From Paramecium octaurelia (lineage: Eukaryota > Ciliophora > Oligohymenophorea > Peniculida > Parameciidae), in contig CAJJDP010000005.1 in the NCBI GenBank assembly GCA_905182995.1, positions 124,001-188,000 of the forward strand: DNA of 64,000 nt, given 5' to 3'. Shown here piece after piece: positions 1-11,808 of the stretch. Position 1 is the first letter of the stretch. Every line of letters starts with the position of its first letter. The notes below the pieces were generated by a model. It was not told the origin of the DNA and made no database searches. It saw only the letters and a program-made list of their open reading frames with translations. Position numbers and translations under genes: made by a program.

Positions 1-108
1 AGTGATTGATTGTGAACCAAAATTAAAATTTATTTATGAATTAAGAGAAAGAATGGAGTTTAGATAGTTGGAAAAATTATTCGGCTGTATAATTGCCGAT
101 ATATTCAG
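1..108. other. Window edge, unassigned
   Basis: Sequence upstream of the DAHP synthase ATG. One frame is open from base 2 into the synthase, and the synthase frame itself is open only from about base 40. I cannot tell whether it holds a missed 5' exon of the synthase, the tail of a gene outside the window, or only a leader. Confidence 0.3.
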
Positions 109-1247
109 ATGTTCAACTATAGTAATGATATTTTAGAAATTAGTTAAGATACTCTTCAAAAAATAAAAAAACTTCCAGAAATCCTAAATTTTGAGGATAT
201 TAATGCTTTTAAAAGTTAAATGATTAAGGTGAGTAAAGGTGAGAAATTTGTACTGTAATTGGGAGATTGTGCAGAAGTGTTTGATGAATGTACAGAGGAA
301 CATTGGAAAGAGAAATTTAGCTTTTATGATGTATAAAATAAAATAATCATAGCGAATGGGTTAAATCTTGGATGCAATAGTTATTGGAAGGACTTGTGGA
401 TAATTTGCAAAACCAAGATCATAATTATTAGAAAAGGATGGCACATTAAATTATAGGGGTGATTTAATTAATTCATTGAGCAGAGACGAGAGAGATCCTG
501 ATCCCTCACGTTTATTATTGGGTGCACACTATACCAAAAAGGGAATAGAGAGTCTAAAGCAGTATGAGGGTTAATAAATTTGGGTATCACATGAATGTTT
601 ACATCTTGGGTATGAATCAGCTTTTGTGAAATAAAATGAAGATAAGTAGTATTATTTGTCAAATACTCATTTTCCATGGATAGGAGACAGGACAAGATTG
701 CATGATCATGCTCATTCAAATTTTATTAAGGGCATTTATAATCCTGTAGGAATTAAGGTAATTCTTAAAATCTATATAGATTGGATAAACAATAAATAAG
801 ACAGAGTTTATTAATGTGTTTAAGCTGATTAATCCAAAAAATGAAGATGGAAGGGCATTTGCTATTATTAGATTAGGAAAGAATAAGTTAGATAAGTTGA
901 AGGATATCATTGATTGGAAATAAGAGGAAAAATTGAATATTTCATTCTTCTTGGATCCTATGCATGGAAATAATTAGGATAAAAGTGGACGTAAAATCAG
1001 AAAAATAGAAGACATCATGTATGAAATCTAGCAATTTTTTACCATACTGGAACAATAGAATGAAGTTCCTGCAGGATTACATTTAGAATGCACACCTTAT
1101 GATGTGACTGAATGTATAGAAAATGATGAAGATATCAATCCTAAAAAATACACTACTGCCTGTGATCCTAGATTGAATTTCAGACAAACTAGAAAAATTA
1201 TTATTTTTGTTAATACTCTTCTTAAAAAATTAAGGAATAAATAATGA
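109..1247 (+). CDS. 3-deoxy-7-phosphoheptulonate synthase, class II (DAHP synthase)
   Basis: Joins phosphoenolpyruvate and erythrose 4-phosphate in the first step of the shikimate pathway to aromatic compounds. Two 22-base introns (331-352, 758-779) leave 364 residues. Class II hallmarks appear in order: LQLGDCAEVFD, RTCGQFAKPRS, RDPDPSRLL, SHECLHLGYES, THFPWIGDRTRLHDHAH, FLDPMHGN, HLECTPYDVTEC and TACDPRLN. These supply the family's metal-binding Cys, His, Glu and Asp. Bacterial and plant class II enzymes have about 450 residues or more. The shortfall is N-terminal, where the usual tryptophan/arginine-rich start is missing, so a 5' exon may be undetected. The ATG at 109 is the first in frame. 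The family is certain; the start is not. Confidence 0.9.
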
Positions 1248-1719
1248 GACATTATTTTTAAAGTTTTTTAATGACTTATATGTGTATTAATATTAGTATC
1301 AAATTGATTTCAATTTCAACTATTCTACTAACATTAAAAACTATTCCTAACTTGACAAAATAAGTTTATAAAGAGTTTATAAACATTTATAAAAGTATTT
1401 AATATTTTATATATTTATTTGTTTAATTTTAAATGTATAAAAGGAAAAGTTAAATTTTCAAATAGCAAAAGTAATTGATTATAGTAAGTTCTATCTATAG
1501 TAAACTATCTATATAATGATTAATAATCCAAACTTTTTCATATTTGGAATTTACTAAGAAAATGGAATTCTTTGGGTAATCTTAAAGGACAAATAAACTT
1601 TAGATTAAAATTAAAATATATATATATAATAAAATATCTTTAGAATTAGACTTGTGTATTTAATATTTATTTTTATAGAATAAACTCATAAGCAAGTTCC
1701 TACTTCAAGTTATAGGCAC
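1248..1719. other. AT-rich spacer between convergent genes
   Basis: A 472-base interval between the DAHP synthase stop and the Pumilio stop. It is very AT-rich, with short TA runs near 1620-1630. I see no coding frame with gene-like composition and no RNA gene. It should hold the 3' ends of both transcripts. Confidence 0.6.
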
Positions 1720-3301
1720 TCATAAAGTATCCAAAATTTAACCAACTCTTTATCCGAATTCAGAGTTTTTTATTTAGAATATAAGATCTGGATTCTGTTT
1801 GAATAGTGATTTTAGATAATCGACTGATGGATCATCACTTATTAGAACCTTTTTCATAACATAATTTCCAAAAGGATGGATGGATAAGTTATAAAATACA
1901 AAACTAGCATTAATCAATAAAGTACTGGTCATTTGATATTTTACATAAGTTCTTAATAATTTAAGAAGGTCCAAGAAGATCAAGATATTTTTCAACAGTA
2001 TTGCTACCAAACTTATTACAACTTAGTTATTCGAAATTTTCCTTAATAGTTTGGCAAATTTAAGATTTTTCCTTTTATGGTCCACTTCTAAGAAGTGATT
2101 AGATGATATAGTTTCCAAATTCCTAAAAGCATAATTAATAGGAGAAAGAAATTAATAGATCTAGAATTCTTTAGGTTATTTCTAAAGGGTAAAGTTCTAA
2201 GACTTTTTGAATTAATCTACAACCATAAGTCGACTTCGAGAGAGGGATAATCTAAAATAATAACATAAATTACAGATTATTCAATTTAGGGAATAATGAA
2301 AAGTAATTTCGATTTTTCTAATATTTCAAAACATGAAAGTAATACAAAATTGCCATTGACATCATTTAAAAGTTAATTTATATGTGGATAAAGTGTTTTA
2401 ATTAATGACTCAATTAATTCTTGAGAATCTCTTAGAATAGATAAATGGTTACTTGATGAATTAGATCGTCTTCGAAACAACTCTACAAGCAAATTAATTT
2501 TTTGATAATTCCAACAAGTGACAAATCAAAAGAGAATATAATTTATACTTTTATTCATAATCTGCAACATCAAATATTTTTTAAACTGTATAGTTACCAA
2601 ACATATCTTTAGCTGTTTTAAGACAATCTTTTTCAATTTAACAAAAAATGATTTGTTTTTGATTTCGATCATTATTATCCAACACATTTTATAATTTTCT
2701 ATTAACCAATTGATTACCACATATTTGTTACTAACAATTTTTAATAATTATACTTACAAGATCCTTTTAGCTAAGTAACAATTTTCCATCAAGAATTTGA
2801 ACACTACTTAACTAATATTGTTTATGTTAAGATTCCATAGGTTAAACTGTGAGATCCTTTTTGGCTTTTTATTTCAATTACAGTTTTCCTCGAGGATCAA
2901 TTGCTACTAGATATTATAAATTTTATACATTAACATTTATCTTATGAACTAAAGAATTTCTATTCTGAGGCTTAAATTAAAGCATTAGATAATTATGAAT
3001 GTCTGCAAAAGGATTATATATATAAATAAATACATTTCTATAGAGGTTTATGTATGAAAAAATATTTGCTATTTCAATTATGATGCTGATCCCGTTGAAA
3101 TTCTGCTAGAATTTGAAGTGAGGATAGAATCCTAATTGATGTCTTATTCAGGATTATATTCTTTTGATTTGAGTGATAATTATTTCCTCTTCTGAGACAC
3201 AGTTGAGATTAATGAAATCTCATCATCATCTAGGATTATTAATTATTAATACCATTTAAAATGGATCCAATTAGATCTTTTTCTTCACTTTAAGATGCCA
3301 T
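1720..3301 (-). CDS. Pumilio-family (PUF) RNA-binding protein
   Basis: Sequence-specific mRNA 3'-UTR binding protein, expected to repress or localise transcripts. Six introns of 22-31 bases give 479 residues. The first third (MASQSEEKDLIGSILNDDDE...) is low-complexity and rich in S, Q and N. From about residue 130, PUF repeats follow one another: DMFGNYTVQKIFD, NQFACRVVSKTIQFI, DVNGNFVLLSCFEIL, STYGCRLIQKVLEL, QEFGNYIIQSLL, NKFGSNTVEKYLDL, HPFGNYVMKKVL and SEFGQRVGQILDTL. That is about eight repeats, the normal number for a complete PUF crescent. Several recognition triplets depart from the animal consensus. The start is the first ATG of a frame that joins through the first intron. Confidence 0.9.
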
Positions 3302-3769
3302 ATTAATGAAAATTTTGAATATTTAGAGTGAAAATTTATAATATCATAATTTACTTGATAATAATTTAAATTATGATGATATTGGATGGTATCAAATATT
3401 CAATGCAAAAACTAAGTGATTACAGTCTAATAATTAAAAATACTGATTTAAGCAATGATACTATTCAAAATTGTGTCTTGAAAGTTTGATCAAAATTTAA
3501 TAATACTAATTTTTCATTATATTTTATATTATATTCTAATCACATATTCTTCTAAAAATGGAAGAATGTTTAAGTAGCAATCTTTGAGATTAAAAGTATG
3601 TGCAAAATAAACACTATAACAATTAAGTAAAAAAAAATACAAAGTTGAACAGTAGCCTGAAATACAGAAATTATATAATAAATTTGAAGCTGTACTTTTT
3701 TGAGAAGTATGATTGAAATAATAAATAATATAAAAATTATAGACAGTACAAAACTTCTAAGATTTAATT
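3302..3769. other. AT-rich spacer with an inverted repeat
   Basis: A 468-base interval between the starts and ends of two minus-strand genes. A hydrophobic minus-strand open frame (3540-3773) overlaps the MORN gene stop and looks like chance. Around 3340-3382, an imperfect palindrome pairs atcataattta with taaattatgat. No gene is supported here. Confidence 0.5.
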
Positions 3770-4670
3770 TCAATCAAAATTGATTGGACTTAGTATTTTT
3801 AGATTAGATATTCTTTTGCCGTTTTGAAATTTAATTTTTATGGGTAAACCATCTGATTTTATTATTTCTCCATCTCCGTCTTGAGCATCTTCCTTCCAGT
3901 AGCCTTTATATTATTTTCCATCAGTCCAAGTATAGACACCATAGCCATGCTTTTTATTTTATTTAAAAGAGCCTTCGTATACTGATTTATTCGAGAGTGT
4001 TAGTTTTCCTTGCCCGTCCATTTGATTATTGAGCCAATTGCCTTCATATCTCAAACCATTTAGCCCTTGATAAATGCCAAAGCCATTCAAATTATTATTA
4101 TCAAATTAGCCTTCGTAACTAGTTCCGTCATCATATTGAACATAACCTTTTCCGTGTTTGAGATTGTCAAAAAATTAACCTTGATATGTATATTGATCTA
4201 TCATAGGGCATATAGATACTTGTAACTACTTCTTTGCCATAGCCATGTTTTTTATTTTAAACCCATTCACCAATATACATGTTATTATCAAGGTCTGTGA
4301 ATCTACCGAAGCCATGGATTAATCCTTCTTGGAAATAGCCTTCATAATGGCTGCCATCATTAAATGAAATCAATCCATATCCTGACATAGATAAATTGAT
4401 CTAAATTTCTAGACCATCTTTACTGTGCATTGTAATTGGCTTGATAGATTAAAATGTTAGGGGTTCGAATGATGCGATTTGAAGATGATGTATTTTGTTG
4501 GAGAGATCACATTCCTCAGAGGCAGTATTTAATCTGATATTCTCATTGTTTAATATTAAGGGTGGTTAACACATGTTGGAGGTTTCTTCATTTAATTCCT
4601 CAGAGGAGCATTGTTTTTCAACGATGATATTCTATTGTATTTGTGGCTATTTGAGTGAACAAGATCCCAT
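3770..4670 (-). CDS. MORN-repeat protein with an N-terminal myristoylation-type signal
   Basis: 292 residues with one 22-base intron. After about 110 residues of polar sequence come at least eight MORN repeats to near the C-terminus, for example GYGLISFNDGSHYEGYFQEG, HGFGRFTDLDNNMYIGEW, HGKGYVQYDDGTSYEGQF and HGYGVYTWTDGKQYKGYW. MORN repeats form membrane- or cytoskeleton-associated scaffolds and are abundant in alveolates. The N-terminus MGSCSLK carries Gly2 and Cys4, the pattern for N-myristoylation plus palmitoylation, which suggests membrane anchoring (inference). The partner is unknown. The gene is complete. Confidence 0.87.
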
Positions 4671-4751
4671 GTAAAAATATTTCTAAATTATCAATCTAAT
4701 AAATAATATTTTCTTATTTGTAAATTAGTTAATATTAATTTTAGATAAAAG

Positions 4752-4964
4752 ATGGATTTGGAGTAAAATCGGAGAGAAAATAACATTGATTGGGAGGAAT
4801 CAGAATTGATGCGGCTGCTTTGGAGTTCAGTTATTAAAATAAATATAATTATAATTATTTTATAATAAATGGGTATTTAAGTGATCATTTTTGAATCGGA
4901 ATTCATCAAGAAAGTTAATAATTATTAAAGAATAAAGTGTTTGGATTATTAATGGATGATTTGA
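4752..4964 (+). CDS. Possible small ORF
   Basis: A 70-residue frame starting MDLEQNRRENNIDWEESEL in the gap between the MORN gene and the next gene. The first 25 codons are less AT-rich than the surroundings and look coding. The second half is isoleucine-rich and may be spacer or contain an intron. No family is recognised. It could be a chance frame. Confidence 0.25.
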
Positions 4965-5009
4965 ATATTAAAAGAAATATTTAAAAAAAAATAAAATATC
5001 CAAATCAAA

Positions 5010-5717
5010 ATGTCACATCAATACTTAAGCGATTTTGAATCTTTCGATAACTGCAGCTTGAATGCAGAAGAAAATAACAAAACCAAATATCAGAAACTCA
5101 ATCTGTTTAGAAATGATTCCCTTTCATTCGATATCGATTTTGAATAGATATCAACCAACATTGTTAATCAACCCTATGTCCCCCATTAAGAAGTGAATAA
5201 AAAGGAAAACAGTTAAGCAGTCAACAAGAAAATTAAGAAATAAACAAAAAAAGAAAGAAATTTAAAGGACTATAAGAAGAATATCTGCAGAAACATTTTA
5301 AGACATGCCATTAAATCTATGAATAATGACCAGGATTGCATTTCATATCTATCGGAACTGGTTGACAACAGCAAATAATTCAGTATTTATTATAACAGAT
5401 AATTGGAACAAATTACTGGCTTTAGAGTACTAAGAGATCATTTAATTCAATAGAATGAGGACAGCCAAATTGTAAAGAATAGAAAATTGGCTTTTAAATA
5501 TTACTTATTATGGTATTTGAACACTAAAGCAACTGGAATGATTTTAAGAGGGGAGACTCAAAATCCTCAAGAATACTTGCGATATAAGAACGAAGTGCTC
5601 ATGTATTATATAAACCAGCCTCATGAATGGATGTCTAATAACCCAGAGTGGTTGAATGCTACCACAAAGGGAAAAGAAAAACAGTGCCAACTTAATACAG
5701 GAGGTTCATGTATTTGA
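5010..5717 (+). CDS. Hypothetical protein
   Basis: Intronless, 235 residues. The first 85 residues are polar, with a lysine-rich stretch (KKIKKQTKKERNLKDYKK). The C-terminal part, from NICRNILRHAIKSM onward, looks like a folded, mostly helical domain with aromatic-rich segments (FKYYLLWYLNTKATGMILRG, HEWMSNNPEWLN). I do not recognise the family. It may belong to a lineage-specific one. In-frame TAA/TAG codons fit glutamine positions. Confidence 0.75.
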
Positions 5718-5823
5718 GATGTCATGGGATGATTGCGAAATTATAGCTGCGTGGTCTAACACCACAGAGAATGAAGACATTTGATTATATATTTGTCTTT
5801 ATTTTTTTATTTTATATTCATTA

Positions 5824-7513
5824 ATGAAATAACAAATAGATCTCAAGTTATTGCAACAATAAAGAGAAGAGCGATTTCAAAAGAGTTTGTTTGGTGCCAA
5901 TTAAATGACTTAATCCGTTGAGGATAAACCAGCCAGTTCCAAAGTCCCTCTATTGTCTAATGAGAATTTTGTGCAAATCTATGTGAAATGCACTATCACT
6001 CCAGAAGTATGAGTACTTAGTGAGTCTTAGTTTGTGGCCTAGAAGGAATTGAGGGATGACAACGTAGACAACGAGATTGACATAGTGTTTGATGATGTGA
6101 TAGGTAAGTTTTCCAATAAGAAAATATAGAAAATGAGGAATTGGGAATGAAAAAGGAGTACAATGTATTTGTGGAAAGACAACTGGTCCAATAAATTAAA
6201 TTGTTGAAATAGAATTACATAGAGAAGCAAGATTTGATCAAAGTAAGTTATCTACTTAGATAAAGATGCCCGTATGTGGATCCAATGGCATAAGATTACC
6301 AGAAGAGTAAGACCTCTTGCTCTATTTCGAATTCTTTAAAATTCGAGAAAATTCAACTGAATGCTAGTTGCTACTACAATCGCAGGATTTGAAATCATTG
6401 TACGGTCTCTTGATATGCGGTTGTCTATTTAATGATGAAATTGCGTAAGATCTTGCCTTTAAATTCTTAACCAAGAAACCCACTTTGGAAATCATAATGA
6501 AGTTGCTATTAGTCACAGTCCACTATGAATCCAAGTACCAGATGTATATGTACAAGTAAGTGTCTCTTTAATTCTTAGATTAGTAAAATAAATACTCTAC
6601 TTTTACAATGGGATCCTCAAGGAGATCACCGATCCAATATTGAATGAAGTGACGCAGAACTTAAAGCAATTGTCAATAGAGAAACCCAATATCATTAGAG
6701 TCAATGCCAAGAATTTCTCCTTAAAAATAAACACCACATTTTTATATCCATTATACAAGTAATACGAGAAGGAGAGAGCTGCGGTGTTCAAACCCATCAA
6801 CGAATACACCCAATTTCAAGTATTGCGAAATGCTGACATTCCAGATCAAACTGAAGATTCAGAATATCCACATATCTACATAATAAAAAAATAGAGTGAT
6901 CAATAGCAATATTTATATGGAATACAATTAGAAGCACATGCAGAAATATAGATCTATGATAACAAATGTGAGAAATACTAGAAATATAATGACTCATATT
7001 TGGGATGTGTGGAAAGGAACATTTGGGGCACTTCAATGGTTGTCTATGATGATGGATATCCAGAGTCAGCTTAATTACAATTTCCTGATTGGATAGGTCA
7101 GAAGAGAAGGAGGTTGATGAAAATAGAGTACGAGACCAACATCATGGCAAATGAGCCAAGGTATTTTGATACTGTGTTTCTGAATCTAGATACGAAATAA
7201 TGGGAAGGTAGTTTGCTTTAATTATTATTTAATTAGAACTGATTACATTGAGACCCCATTACAATTAGGAGAAGGATTGTTATTAGTTGAATTTCTTTGG
7301 GTAATGTTAAATGACTATATAATTAGACGGGCCAAAATTGCATCAGCTCGTAATTTCTAATTGATCAAAGCTGGAGATGATAAGACGATCCAATTGTTGC
7401 ATGGAAAGATGGAGGCCAATTCCTTCAATTTGGATTTCAGACCTCCTCTCAGCATCTTGTAAGCATTTGCTATATCGATGGTTTCTATAAGTTCTAAAGC
7501 ACTCGTGTCATGA
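5824..7513 (+). CDS. Tubby-like (TULP) domain protein
   Basis: 512 residues after removal of six introns of 23-29 bases. The C-terminal part matches the tubby beta-barrel that binds phosphoinositides: DSYLGCVERNIWGTSMVVYD, RRLMKIEYETNIMA, FFGRAKIASARNFQLI and LDFRPPLSILQAFAISM. In this family the domain tethers proteins to PIP2 membranes and helps deliver cargo to cilia, which is plausible in a ciliate. The N-terminal 200 residues are helical and partly polar (starts MKQQIDLKLLQQ) and not recognised. The end SMVSISSKALVS lies where family members normally stop, so the gene is complete. Confidence 0.88.
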
Positions 7514-7568
7514 TTATTAAAAGAAATATAATAAATCCCGCACTGATAATTCTCTCTATATATTTTAT

Positions 7569-8009
7569 TCAATATTATAATAGGGTATCATCGGGTTCAT
7601 CATCCTCGCCTTGAAGAGCCCTTTGACCTTCGATGAAATGATTGTATTGCCTTATAGTTTGATGCAGAGTCGACATGTCTGCGTATTTCATGTAGAATGT
7701 TCTCTCCCACCCATTCACTTGGAATAATCAGAAGCACATACCGAATTTGATTTCCCATTTACTTGAAATGCATTCGACTGACTCTCTGTAAGTGGATTCA
7801 AAGTTAGGCTGGTGCAATTTCTTATTAAGATTCATAGTTTAATATTGCAAGTGTCTAAAAAAGGGGAATGCTCATTAAATAAACCTCAGTAGCCTTGTGC
7901 CATGAATATCAGTGGGATTGGCAACGAAATTCATCTTCAAAATGTATCTAAAGATCGGATTCAAAAGGGATCCTGCCTGCATTATCACTCTCTTTCTTTT
8001 AGTACCCAT
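7569..8009 (-). CDS. Small basic hypothetical protein
   Basis: 128 residues, two introns of 30 and 24 bases. It starts MGTKRKRVIMQAGSLLNPIF and ends with an acidic tail (GEDDEPDDTLLQY). The middle (SVECISSKWEIKFVNGWERT, FYMKYADMSTLHQTIRQYNH) has regular hydrophobic spacing and looks conserved. The basic, amphipathic N-terminus and size resemble a mitochondrial respiratory-complex or ribosome subunit, but I cannot name it. It runs tail to tail with the tubby gene (55 bases apart). Confidence 0.7.
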
Positions 8010-8046
8010 TTATTTAATTAACCGTATATAAAATTATTTAAATCTA

Positions 8047-10375
8047 ATGAAATTAAAGAACAGAAACTCCACTTCAGTTAACAAATTGCAAGCCCTAAAA
8101 CACCAGCAAGACAACATCATCTAATCTATCAACGATTTGAATGACAAAAACTAATAAATAATCAAAGACTACATGAACAAATAGCAACTATTAACAGATC
8201 AATTGGAAAAGCAACATCAACAGATTACCATACAAGAACTTAAGTATGCATTACTAAATAACAATTGGACCAAAAAGGTTGGGTTCTTTCTGAATCCTCT
8301 ATCATCACAAAATGGATAGAAGATAACTATCCAATAATAATAAATCCTGTTAAAGCATTCAGAATCCAAGTTAATATAATTTGAGAGGATCTTTCAAACA
8401 GAATCCAAGATTATCCAATTCCAAGAACAAAAGAAAATGATTCAAAATGATGTTGAGGGAAGAGTGTTGTAAATGGATACTCTCCTAATTGAATATGAAG
8501 AACTAGAATAGATAATAGATTCGCAACAGAACAAATCACAATGCAACAATGTCAAGACTCTGTTTGAAATAAACAAAAGTTTGAGTCAACTAAAACACAA
8601 TTATATACTATTGGCCAATTAACGATAAGAAAAGGAAATTATCCAAACTGACATCTTAAAAGTTATTAACAGTTTGGAGTTGCAAACCAAATCAATTTAA
8701 ATTGAAAAACAAATGAAGGGCTTGCAATCTTCTTGGTTCAATGTCGATCAACTTTACAATTCAATTGTATCTTAAGCAAAAGCTGAGTAATAATTGGAGT
8801 TTTTTTGCAACATAGTATTACTAATTAACGATAAAATTGTTAAAGGACTCAATTCTAAAGCGAATCAGAATGTGCTTATTGAGAGCATTCGATCAATAGA
8901 AAATGATAATAAGTTTAGAGTATTCAATAGCACAGTATTTCAAGAATACTTGGACTAGGCATAAATTGCAGAGTACTCTTAATTTCTTACAAACGAATTA
9001 ACTAAACGAATATCTAAGTTCAAAATAGAATCCAAATTGAAATAGCATAAGTACAAAAATAATAAATTAAGAATAGAGCACATCTTGTCGATATACAGAG
9101 ACAAATACATCAGATAATGTATGAACAATCAATGATCTAAACCTAATACAATAGACTTGAGTCTAATCTGCCTGTTCTTGAGAAGAATCAAACAGCCTTA
9201 AGATTACAGCAAATCCTTGATAGAATGAATCACATAGAATGTTTAAAATCGTAAAATAAAACACTTTTCGAAATCACATTCCCAGCTTAAATCAAAGAAA
9301 TCCAAGACAATGTAAATTAGATGGAACAATAGTTGCAATCTTAAATCAAAGAACTATAATACTCAATTCAAATTGAATAGGATTACTATTATAAGATATT
9401 CTCAGGTCAATCTCAAAAATTACCCATTTTAAATCTCGATTCAAACATAGTTAATGATAATATAGAGTAACAAATAGAAGAAAATAGGAGATAGTATCAG
9501 CAGCAACAAGTTCTCTACAATTAAAACATTGAAAATTATAGACAGAAACTCAAGCAATTGGAAGATTAAGAAAGTAAGATACTTATATCTAATTAGATTA
9601 AATGTAAACTAAATACTTAATAGAATTGAATGAATCTATTTTGAAGACCAAAAAGGAGAATATTCCTCCCTCCGATTCTAGAGATGTCAGCATGATAGGA
9701 ACAATATAAATTGATATGTCTCAAGAGAGAACAACTCACAAATATTCAGTACTCAGATCCAAAAAATAATTATTTATGAATGAACCTACTGATAGAAGTC
9801 TCTCTGCTTATAGTTTTTTGGGCCATCGTTCGTCTGATCCATTATGTTCCAAGACTAAGTTGGCTTTAAAATAACAAACTAGTTTATCATCTTAAACGTC
9901 TCAAAAAAACCCATTGTTATCACCTCAATCAAATAATCATCACATATCTATAGAGCAATCATTGAGTTTACATGTATGAAATTATTGGAGTTATTAGTCC
10001 TCTGCAAGACGATTCCCAGATTTTCAAATGGAGAAATCTCCTCCTCAATAAATGAAAGCAGATAAAATATCAATTTTCAAAGTATTGAAGAGAACATTTC
10101 GACAACAATCATCAAGCAATCAGAGTGGATGCTCAGCATTTTCAAGCAAATTTGTGAAATGTAATTAGAAGATGAAATGTTTGGAATTCTACAATTCTAA
10201 TAGGATGATTCATGATTTGGGCCAAAAGGAATCAGCCTTATGTCTACGATAAATCAAGGAGGTTAAACAATCTTAATAATCATTGATTCTAGTGATTTCG
10301 AAACATCAATAGATAGAATTGGTATTTAGTAAACATGAGCAACTGAATGAATTTATGAAAATGATTACTTAGTGA
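8047..10375 (+). CDS. Long coiled-coil protein with a possible C-terminal PH-like fold
   Basis: 752 residues after introns of 26, 20 and 24 bases. Residues about 10-510 are almost continuous heptad-type coiled coil rich in K, Q, E, I and L (for example QNVNQMEQQLQ). A serine-rich linker follows (SLSSQTSQKNPLLSPQSN). The last 110 residues include FVKCNQKMKCLEFYNS, then QQSLILVISKHQQIELVFSK and HEQLNEFMKMITQ. That strand-strand-helix order is like the end of a PH domain (inference). It is probably cytoskeletal. The final exon is compact and the stop at 10373 lies just before the DnaJ gene. Confidence 0.8.
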
Positions 10376-10404
10376 TTTTAATAATAATTTATTTCCGGTT
10401 GTCA

Positions 10405-11756
10405 ATGCAAGTTTTTGCCAAAAATGTTTTTAGGAGATTTGCATTCACTCCATTTTTCACTTTCTCATCCAAGAGAGATTTGTATGGTAATACTGTATCT
10501 AATCAATTAGAATTATTGGGAGTACCTAAGAATGCCTCATAGAATGATATCAAAAAAGCCTATTATGGATTGGCCAAGAAGTATCATCCAGATGCAAATC
10601 CATCTAAGGATGCCAAAGAGAAGTTTGCTGAAATTAATAAGTTTAAATTCTCATCTACAATTCTAGTGCATATGAAACTCTATCTGATGAAAATAAAAGA
10701 AGAGTCTATGACTAAGTGGGAATGACTGGAGATGAACAGGATCAGGCTGGAGCATAGGACCCTTTTGCTGCCTATAGTAGTTTCTTTAGACAAGGAGCAA
10801 GAGGAGGCAGAGGATAAGAATATGAATTTGATGAATCCATTTTTGGTGATTTTGCATCCTTTTTTAATATGGGAGGAGAAGCTGAAAGAACAATTAAAGG
10901 AGCTGACATTTATGTCCAAATGGAAATTTCTTTTATGGATAGTGTTCAAGGATCACAATAGACAATTTAATTTGAGAAAGTAGGAACATGTACTACCTGT
11001 AATGGTACTAAATGCAAACCTGGAACTGCCCCTGGAAGATGTACTAATTGTGGAGGAAGAGGATCTATCAATTATAGACAAGGGGCTATGACTATACAAA
11101 TGGCATGCACTAAATGTAGAGGAACAGGAATCTCCATCAAAAATCCATGTATTTATAGTATATCATCCATTTAGGCACTACATGCAGAGGTATGGGTATA
11201 TAGAAACAGCCCACAAATGAAACTATCAACATACCAAAGGGAATCGCAGACGGTCAAAATTTAAGAGTGACAGGCAAAGGAAACGTAGGGGAAAATGGAG
11301 GAAAAGCAGGAGATCTTATTGTTAAAATTTAAGTCAAACCTGACCCTTACTTTAAAAGGGATGGCTATGATTTAATTACCAATGCTTATATTTCTATTGC
11401 TTAAGCAGTGTTAGGAGATACTATAAAAATTAAGACTTTGGGTGGGGATAAGTAGGTTTCTGTCAAACCCGGATGTTAGGATGGAGAGAAAATGAGATTG
11501 AGTGGCTTAGTATATTCTATTATAATTATGTAAGGGAATTAACAAATTGGCACCCAATCAAAATTAGAAAGGGGATTAGGTTATCAATTTCAAAATACAA
11601 ATACCCACCAAATTAAATGATAGGCAAAGAGAGATATTCCAGGAGTTAGCCAAGGTATTTAAATTATTCAATAATCAATAGATGGAAAAAGCCCAATCCT
11701 AGGATTAGACTGGTGAAGGGGTTTTTGATAAGGTCAAGAATATTTTCCATAAGTGA
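10405..11756 (+). CDS. DnaJ (type I Hsp40), probably mitochondrial
   Basis: Co-chaperone that stimulates Hsp70 ATPase and delivers unfolded clients. 424 residues, introns of 26, 26 and 25 bases. The N-terminus [20 protein letters not shown] is rich in Arg, Phe and Ser and lacks acidic residues, like a mitochondrial presequence. The J domain follows, with the HPD motif in [10 protein letters not shown]. After a G/F-rich linker comes a zinc-finger region with four CxxC pairs ([36 protein letters not shown]), then the substrate-binding domains ([19 protein letters not shown]). The order and length are those of a complete type I DnaJ such as Mdj1. Confidence 0.94.
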
Positions 11757-11808
11757 TGTTCCTCATTTGTTTATAATAACACTTATAACTCTAATTAAAT
11801 AAATTAAA

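Noticed and set aside
3540-3773. Hydrophobic minus-strand frame starting MKLNLRSFVLSIIFILF
   Set aside because: It overlaps the stop of the MORN gene, has the composition of AT-rich spacer and no recognisable feature beyond hydrophobicity.
10680-10983. Overlapping frames on both strands
   Set aside because: They lie inside the DnaJ coding sequence in other frames.
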